In this document: positions 6,711 through 11,349 of the stretch, in pieces | How positions within the stretch are numbered: the first letter of the stretch is position 1 | Layout: every line of letters starts with the position of its first letter | Assembly: GCA_902796815.1 (NCBI GenBank) | Contig: CADBQL010000234.1 | Location: forward strand, 1-11,349 | Direction: 5' to 3' | Length of the DNA stretch: 11,349 bases | Source: an uncultured Coriobacteriaceae bacterium | GTDB lineage: Bacteria > Actinomycetota > Coriobacteriia > Coriobacteriales > Eggerthellaceae | Notes under the pieces: generated by a model | What the model saw: the letters and a program-made list of their open reading frames with translations, nothing else | Told to the model about the DNA's origin: nothing | Database searches by the model: none | Translations under genes and position numbers: made by a program

Positions 6711-7847
6711 ATGGGGATGGATATGCAATTAGCATTTTCCGCGAAGCGCTCCGCCCCGAGCGAGTTTCCCGAACAAATGTTGTGTCCTCCCTATGACGTT
6801 CGTGGAGAAATTTCCTGGATTGATTTTTCGGGAACCGAGAATCCCATGGGCACGCCACCATCGTTCGTGGAGGCGATGAAAAACGCACTATCCCAAGGCG
6901 TGATGTCGTTCATGCCCGATCGTGAAGCACATACCCTACGCAGCGTTCTCGCTCGCATTTTCGGCATGCCCGTCGAATCCTTTTTGGTTGGATCAACTGT
7001 CTCGAGCATGATAACTGCCGTTGCTCAAGCCTTTGATCCATGCCTTGTCGGAGTCGCGACGCCCTGTCCTGTAGAATATGTGCTCGCATTGGGAAATACC
7101 GGGCACGCTCTTGAGAGCATAGCCTCACCAGCAAGCTTCATCACGCCTGATGCAGATTCGTTCATGAAGAGCGATGTGCGCATCGACGCAGCAATGCTGG
7201 CAAATCCGAGCTGTCCGGCCAGCCGACTCTTGTCAAAATCTACGTTGATTTCGTATCTTGAGAGCTGTGATTGGGTCATCGTGGACGAACGCTCCATTGA
7301 GCTCACGCTTGGGGGCGAATCGATGGCACCACTCGTCCAGGAGTATCAAAACCTCATCGTAATTCAGTCGTTTTCCGAACAGTACGCTATGCCAGGTGCG
7401 CCAGTAAGCTATTGCATCGCACATCCTGATACGATTGCTGCGATAGCGCGGTTTTACGACAATACATGCGTGTCGATGCTTGCCGAAGTGCTAGCAGATC
7501 CCGCTGCAATCGAGCACCCGAAACTTGATACAGTTCGTGATTTCCTTTATGGCGAAATACCCTGGATGCAATGCATGCTAAGCCTTGTACCAGGAATCGA
7601 CATCTTCCCTGCCGAAGCGAATTACGTCATGTGCTCTTACCACAACGGAGACGATTTGAAGCTTGCTATATCGGACGTGAATGATCTGAGTGCACGTCTG
7701 CAACTCGAGGGCTTCCTCGTGCGAAAGCTCGCAGGCACACCCGGCCTCATAGACAATGGATATTTTTGTGTTGCCGTTCGATCGCGTGCGGACAATGAGC
7801 GTCTTATCGCCGCGCTTCGCCGCATCGTTTCTCCTTCAACCGCCTAA
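6711..7847 (+). CDS. Class I/II aminotransferase-fold protein lacking the PLP lysine
   Basis: A 378-residue protein with the layout of histidinol-phosphate aminotransferases and CobD-type threonine-phosphate decarboxylases. It has an N-terminal IDFSGTENPMGTPPSFVEAM (37-56), SFMPDREAHTLRSVLARIFG (66-85), VGSTVSSMITAV (93-104), a NPSCPAS counterpart of NPNNPTG (165-171), VIVDERSIE with the PLP-ring Asp (192), and VAVRSRADNERLIAAL (354-369) with the substrate-carboxylate Arg. The usual SFSK...G.R.GY block here reads SFSEQYAMPGAPVSY (220-234): the Schiff-base Lys is Glu223 and the phosphate-binding Arg is lost. Normal transaminase chemistry is therefore unlikely. The frame is long and intact, so it may be a maintained pseudoenzyme or a regulator. 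The start ATG 6711 has GAGAGGA 8 nt upstream; earlier in-frame starts would overlap dinB. No biosynthetic partner lies nearby. Confidence 0.8.
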   Translation: MGMDMQLAFSAKRSAPSEFPEQMLCPPYDVRGEISWIDFSGTENPMGTPPSFVEAMKNALSQGVMSFMPDREAHTLRSVLARIFGMPVESFLVGSTVSSMITAVAQAFDPCLVGVATPCPVEYVLALGNTGHALESIASPASFITPDADSFMKSDVRIDAAMLANPSCPASRLLSKSTLISYLESCDWVIVDERSIELTLGGESMAPLVQEYQNLIVIQSFSEQYAMPGAPVSYCIAHPDTIAAIARFYDNTCVSMLAEVLADPAAIEHPKLDTVRDFLYGEIPWMQCMLSLVPGIDIFPAEANYVMCSYHNGDDLKLAISDVNDLSARLQLEGFLVRKLAGTPGLIDNGYFCVAVRSRADNERLIAALRRIVSPSTA

Positions 7848-7852
7848 TAACA

Positions 7853-7885
7853 AAATGAGCCTTGCCCAATAGGCTCATTTAATTT
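7853..7885 (+). terminator. Intrinsic terminator of the aminotransferase-like gene
   Basis: AAATGAGCCT (7853-7862) pairs exactly with AGGCTCATTT (7871-7880) around an 8-nt loop, followed by AATTT. It begins 6 nt after the TAA stop. The A-rich left side and T-rich right side suit a terminator usable in both directions between these convergent genes. Confidence 0.7.
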
Positions 7886-7929
7886 ATGACAAAAGATGTC
7901 GATGACATAAAACCCGACTTCTTGTCATA
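7885..7929 (-). terminator. Imperfect hairpin after the glycosyltransferase gene
   Basis: TATGACAA (7885-7892) pairs with TTGTCATA (7922-7929); inside the loop GTCG and CGAC can add pairs after an internal bulge. It lies 8 nt beyond the glycosyltransferase stop on its downstream side. On the minus strand it is followed by AATTAAATGAG, with no proper T-run. Termination may depend on this hairpin together with the neighbouring one at 7853-7880. Confidence 0.35.
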
Positions 7930-7936
7930 TTCGGTA

Positions 7937-8968
7937 TCAGTTGAATTTGAATAGTTTCTGTGCAAGATGATAGCCACCTAATCCCAGGCGCCGTCCTAGC
8001 TCGCTCGGTATGTTAGTGAACAGGTTGAGTACATTTCGCCTTATATGTGGGTACATGCCCGGACGGCTTTGTTTGAGATAGGCCCAGATTTCTGCGCGTT
8101 TTGCTTCGGACTCATCCGTGTTAATCATGCGCAGGAACACCGAGCAGATGCACATCATCATCGAAAGGTAATTGTTCATGTACCGGCGGAGCTTCTTTTG
8201 CGCAACGTCGTGATCGAGGTCAACCGCATCAATCATAAAACGCGTAACGCGTAACTGCTGGTCGATTCGCGACTTCATAGTGTCCTCGTTCACGGATTGG
8301 CCTTCGCGACCGATGAAATAGCGATACATATCGACATCGAAATAGCGAATCGAGTAGACTGTGGGAAGAGGAACATACACGAAGATATTGTCAACATAAA
8401 AACAATGTTCGGGCAAGGCGAGTTTCACGTCCCGCAGAAGTTCGGTTCGGTATATGACCGAGTGCATCAGCAGGTATTGACTAGGACGGAATGACCCAAC
8501 GTCGTTCCACGTAAATTCTCCGTCCGTGGGGAATACGTTCTTGTAATCGATGACGGTACGTGTTCCCTCAAAAACCTTTTCGTACACGTAATTCGCAATG
8601 ACCAGATCGCAAGCCTCCTTGAGCTCGCTTTGCTGGCGCAGATACGGCATTATTCGGCGCATCGCATCTTCGTCGAGCCAGTCGTCCGAATCGACAACTT
8701 TGTAGTAGCGCCCGCGAGCATAGGCAAGACCGGTATTAACAGCAGAACCATGACCACCGTTTTCTTTGTGAATAGCGTATACGGTATCGGGATAGCGCTC
8801 ATGCCACTCGTCTGCTTTTTTTGCCGTATCATCCTTCGTCGAGCCATCGTTTACAATCAGAATCTCGATATCTCCGAGGCCGTCATCGAAAGCCAGTATC
8901 GACTCGATGCATTTATCCATATAGGCAGCAGAGTTATAACACGGTATCGCAAACGTGATGGTTTTCAC
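7937..8968 (-). CDS. Family 2 glycosyltransferase
   Basis: Inverting GT-A fold enzyme that transfers a sugar from a nucleotide-sugar donor, probably in cell-surface glycan synthesis at the inner face of the membrane. The 343 residues show TFAIPCYNSAAYMDKCIESI at the N-terminus (5-24), EILIVNDGST with the nucleotide-binding Asp (35-44), ENGGHGSAVNTGL (69-81), and VVDSDDWLDED (91-101) holding the metal-binding DxD. A later YVDNIFVYVPL (191-201) matches the usual acceptor-site region. No clear membrane helix is present. The GTG at 8966-8968 is preferred because AAAGGGGAG is just upstream; an ATG at 9001 would add 11 residues without a ribosome site. A TACAAT -10-like hexamer (minus strand, 9018-9013) suggests its own promoter. 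It stands alone, with no other glycan gene in the window, so donor and acceptor cannot be named. It ends with TGA. Confidence 0.88.
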   Translation of the reverse strand: MKTITFAIPCYNSAAYMDKCIESILAFDDGLGDIEILIVNDGSTKDDTAKKADEWHERYPDTVYAIHKENGGHGSAVNTGLAYARGRYYKVVDSDDWLDEDAMRRIMPYLRQQSELKEACDLVIANYVYEKVFEGTRTVIDYKNVFPTDGEFTWNDVGSFRPSQYLLMHSVIYRTELLRDVKLALPEHCFYVDNIFVYVPLPTVYSIRYFDVDMYRYFIGREGQSVNEDTMKSRIDQQLRVTRFMIDAVDLDHDVAQKKLRRYMNNYLSMMMCICSVFLRMINTDESEAKRAEIWAYLKQSRPGMYPHIRRNVLNLFTNIPSELGRRLGLGGYHLAQKLFKFN

Positions 8969-9111
8969 ACGCTCCCCTTTTCGTTGTACGCCGTCTCGCA
9001 TGCTAGAGGACTATTGTAACGACAATTGAACTAGTGCATGCGCATTCACACAAACATGCTATGACGCAAGAGCATCTTCGCATGGGAAGTGACCCCGCGC
9101 ACAACTTTTTG

Positions 9112-9363
9112 TCATGATAGCGTCGAATCGCGTTGAGCATCGTCCTTTTCACCAGAGAGCTCTCCCATGAGCACTGATACCTTCTGTTCAGCTTCCCCCA
9201 GGCGCTTTTGCAGAGCCGCGAGAAGCGCTACGCCACGTTCATAGCACGTAAGGCTATCCTCGAGCTCGAGCGTATTGCTTTCGAGCAATGCGACTACGTG
9301 ATCGAGCTCGGCCATTGCCTCCCTAAACGTCAATTGCTCAACAGGCCTATAATCCTGATTCAT
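9112..9363 (-). CDS. xseB: Exodeoxyribonuclease VII small subunit
   Basis: Small regulatory subunit that binds XseA in several copies to form exonuclease VII, a cytoplasmic enzyme that degrades single-stranded DNA to short oligonucleotides. The 83 residues hold the full family core: LTFREAMAELDHVVALLESN, then LELEDSLTCYERGVALLAAL and QKRLGEAEQKV, a two-helix coiled-coil hairpin. The ATG at 9361-9363 is chosen because GGAG lies 6 nt upstream; in-frame GTG 9387 and ATG 9375 have poorer sites. It follows xseA by 85 nt on the same strand, and that gap holds a weak hairpin. The Asp/Ser-rich tail after the core is not conserved in the family. It ends with TGA. Confidence 0.93.
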   Translation of the reverse strand: MNQDYRPVEQLTFREAMAELDHVVALLESNTLELEDSLTCYERGVALLAALQKRLGEAEQKVSVLMGELSGEKDDAQRDSTLS

Positions 9364-9401
9364 CGCTAGCTCCATTCCGCCGTTCACCTGGTTTTCTGAT
9401 T

Positions 9402-9426
9402 AATAAAACATCGCTTGAATGCGATG
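9402..9426 (-). terminator. Weak hairpin with T-run between xseA and xseB
   Basis: On the minus strand CATCGC (9426-9421), loop ATTCAA and GCGATG (9414-9409) are followed by TTTTATTA. The 6-bp stem is short, so this may be a partial terminator that lowers xseB transcription relative to xseA, or it may be chance. Confidence 0.35.
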
Positions 9427-9448
9427 AGAACTGTTGTTCATCTTGCGT

Positions 9449-10783
9449 CTATCCACTCAAAGAAGCCTGCAAGAGCGTATGTCCGACAACTTCGCACGCA
9501 AGCGTCCCATCGGCAACCATGACCTTTATGTTTGATCCGACAGGAGCTTGGTCGACGCTGCTCACGATCCGATTGTTTTTATCGCGAGTAATTGAGTAAC
9601 CGCGCGCGAGTATATTCACAGGGGAAAGATCAGCCAATCGAGCTGCGGATGTGCGGAGCTCGTAGCTAAACCGATCGGTCAAAGTTGCTCCGACGCGTTC
9701 GAGGCGGCTATGCGCCATTGCCGTGCGCTGAGATGCGCGTTCAAGTTGCGTCGGCAACGCACGTCCGAGCCTTTCTGCAGCCACGTCAAGGCTTTGCGCC
9801 TCCCCTGCGAAAAGTAACATCGGATCCGAAAACATCGGCCGGTCCTGCAAGCGTTGCACACGAGCGCGGCTTCTCTCCAAAACAATCGATGCATTCGTCG
9901 ATAGAGACCGCGCTCGCGCCGTCATGATCGCATCGAGATTCTCGCGCGATGGACTCACCGCTTCGGCTGCAGCCGTCGGCGTCGATGCCCTAGAATCAGA
10001 CACCATGTCGGCGATGGCGGTATCAACCTCATGTCCGATGCCCGTTACTACTGGAACCGGGCAAGCAGCGATAGCGCGTGCGAGTGATTCGTCGTTAAAC
10101 GGCATCATATCTTCGAAAGAGCCACCACCGCGTACAATGAGCACAACTTGCGCACCCGCCGATACAACGCAACGCAGCCCTTCGATTATTCCAAGCGGAG
10201 CATGAGCACCTTCCACGGGAACGCCCGCTAACAGAATTTCGGCAACGGGATACCTACGCCTGAACGTACGCAATACATCGTGCACGGCAGCGCTTCGTGG
10301 AGAAGTTACAAGGCCGATACGCTCAGGAAACGGCGGCAAAGGCCGCTTGCGCGCTGGATCGGTGAGGCCCTCGGCCGCAAGCTTTCGGGCGATGTTTGCC
10401 ACTTTGAGTCGTAAATCGCCTTCGCCAGCGAGCGCGAGCGTAAACACATCGAAGTTCATTCGACCTTTTGCTGCATAGAGCGTAAAACGCCCCGTTAGTT
10501 CGACAAGTTGCCCGACAGCAAGTTGAACCCCGCACGATCTATATCGATTATTCCACATCATGCAAGGCAACGCAGCAGCGCTGTCTTTTACGGTAAAGTA
10601 CGCTGCCTTGTACCCTGGCTTTACCGAGACTTCGGATACCTCGCCTACAAGCCTCACCGTAACTGCTTCTAATGACTGCTTTGCGAGAGCCATCGCTGCA
10701 GAAACACTCAGAGGCGGCTTCTCAGATCTTGTTGAGTCCTGCGGGACAACGCCCTCGCCATACTGCTCGAAACCTGCACCCAT
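9449..10783 (-). CDS. xseA: Exodeoxyribonuclease VII large subunit
   Basis: Catalytic subunit of exonuclease VII, which works with XseB on single-stranded DNA in repair and recombination. It has 444 residues, in the family range. An N-terminal OB-fold for DNA binding (about 25-120) starts at PLSVSAAMALAKQSL and includes RLVGEVSEV and AYFTVKD. The nuclease domain shows RIGLVTSPRSAAVHDVL (155-171), VRGGGSFEDMMPFNDESLA (217-235) and GIGHEVDTAIADMVSDSR (248-265) followed by ASTPTAAAEA. A long helical region follows, and the C-terminal PVNILARGYSI block is also typical. The start ATG 10781-10783 is 2 nt after the metallopeptidase stop; no Shine-Dalgarno is evident, so translation is probably coupled to that gene. 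Earlier in-frame starts would overlap it and are unlikely. Confidence 0.96.
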   Translation of the reverse strand: MGAGFEQYGEGVVPQDSTRSEKPPLSVSAAMALAKQSLEAVTVRLVGEVSEVSVKPGYKAAYFTVKDSAAALPCMMWNNRYRSCGVQLAVGQLVELTGRFTLYAAKGRMNFDVFTLALAGEGDLRLKVANIARKLAAEGLTDPARKRPLPPFPERIGLVTSPRSAAVHDVLRTFRRRYPVAEILLAGVPVEGAHAPLGIIEGLRCVVSAGAQVVLIVRGGGSFEDMMPFNDESLARAIAACPVPVVTGIGHEVDTAIADMVSDSRASTPTAAAEAVSPSRENLDAIMTARARSLSTNASIVLERSRARVQRLQDRPMFSDPMLLFAGEAQSLDVAAERLGRALPTQLERASQRTAMAHSRLERVGATLTDRFSYELRTSAARLADLSPVNILARGYSITRDKNNRIVSSVDQAPVGSNIKVMVADGTLACEVVGHTLLQASLSG

Positions 10784-10785
10784 GG

Positions 10786-11349
10786 CTAGTCGCGACGCAA
10801 TCCAAGAAGATAGATGAGCTGAAGAAGCGATGCGAGTGCAGCCGCCACATACGTGAGGGCACATGCGCGCAAGACCGAGAATGACCCGGCAACCTCTTCT
10901 TGCGGCAAGCCAATCGATTTCATGTAATCCATCGCACGGTGTGATGCATTGAATTCAACAGGCAACGTGATGATCTGGAACAGCACAACGGCGGCATACA
11001 TGATGATTGCCGCGTCGATAAGCCCGTTCATGGCCAGAAAGACACCAGCGAACAGGAGCAGCATCCAAACGTTCGAAGCGAGATTGGCAACAGGCCAAAA
11101 TGCACTGCGAAGCCTCAGCGGCATATAACCCTGCGCAAATTGGCAGGCATGCCCCACTTCATGGCATGCGGTCGCATACGCGGTTACCGTACATTGATCG
11201 AACACGCTCGGGCTTAGGGCAATGCTATTCGTACGCGGATCGAAATGATCTGCCCCCTCGGCTCCTCGGGTAATTGTCACGCCATTGACGCCATGCGCAC
11301 GCAGCATGCGCGCAGCTGCTTCTGCGCCCGTAATGCCGCTTGATGAGCG
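10786..11349 (-). CDS. YugP-like membrane zinc metallopeptidase, C-terminal part (runs off right edge)
   Basis: Member of the neutral zinc metallopeptidase family typified by Bacillus YugP (Zn_peptidase_2). The last 187 residues are present; the frame stays open to the window edge through SSSGITGAEAAARML, which corresponds to the conserved SGxTGAEvAR near the usual N-terminus, so little is missing beyond one membrane helix. DHFDPRTNSIALSPSVF is the family's DHYDPR...LS block. The zinc site HEVGH is coded at 11149-11163. Then come PLRLRSAFWPVAN, two hydrophobic membrane segments, LPVEFNASHRAMDYM with the probable third ligand region, and a C-terminal hydrophobic helix ending near LLGLRRD. The substrate is unknown. 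It is followed at 2 nt by xseA, suggesting one operon. An internal ATG at 11307 is not the real start. Confidence 0.92.
   Translation of the reverse strand, partial: RSSSGITGAEAAARMLRAHGVNGVTITRGAEGADHFDPRTNSIALSPSVFDQCTVTAYATACHEVGHACQFAQGYMPLRLRSAFWPVANLASNVWMLLLFAGVFLAMNGLIDAAIIMYAAVVLFQIITLPVEFNASHRAMDYMKSIGLPQEEVAGSFSVLRACALTYVAAALASLLQLIYLLGLRRD

Noticed and set aside
10784..10864. Longer N-terminus of XseA overlapping the metallopeptidase gene
   Set aside because: The 27 extra residues are the metallopeptidase C-terminus read in another frame and are not like XseA.

Overview
The window reads as a stretch of ordinary bacterial chromosome, roughly half G+C, with genes on both strands and short gaps. 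The gene order trigger factor - clpP - clpX - valS, a valS with the HMGH form of the HIGH motif, an acidic tail on trigger factor, and the style of the DegV, XseA and DinB proteins suggest an actinobacterium, most likely of class Coriobacteriia. That placement is an inference from sequence feel, not a phylogeny.

Left part (1-4024, all on the minus strand): trigger factor (tig), ClpP and ClpX are followed by the first 84 codons of valyl-tRNA synthetase, which runs off the left edge. This is a protein folding and quality-control block: a ribosome-bound chaperone, then a peptidase and its unfoldase. A strong intrinsic terminator separates tig from clpP. A perfect 15-bp inverted repeat separates clpX from valS. 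The tig-degV gap is divergent and holds the promoters of both sides.

Middle (4237-7847): a plus-strand DegV-family fatty-acid-binding protein converges on a minus-strand DNA polymerase IV gene (dinB). The dinB reading frame carries an in-frame TGA about 40 codons in, at a site where relatives probably have Trp. The remaining intact frame lacks the first catalytic Asp, so the gene looks inactivated unless the stop is read through or is a sequence error. Divergent from it is a 378-residue protein with the fold of a class I/II PLP aminotransferase (HisC/CobD-like). It has Glu where the PLP-binding Lys should be, so it is probably a pseudoenzyme or has a new function.

Right part (7937-11349, minus strand): in transcription order, a YugP-like membrane zinc metallopeptidase (start beyond the right edge), xseA and xseB (the two subunits of exonuclease VII), then a family 2 glycosyltransferase probably with its own promoter.

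I found no mobile element, CRISPR array, tRNA or rRNA. No stretch longer than 300 bases is without a gene. The points most worth a second look are the interrupted dinB and the lysine-less aminotransferase homologue. I see no multi-gene novel system.
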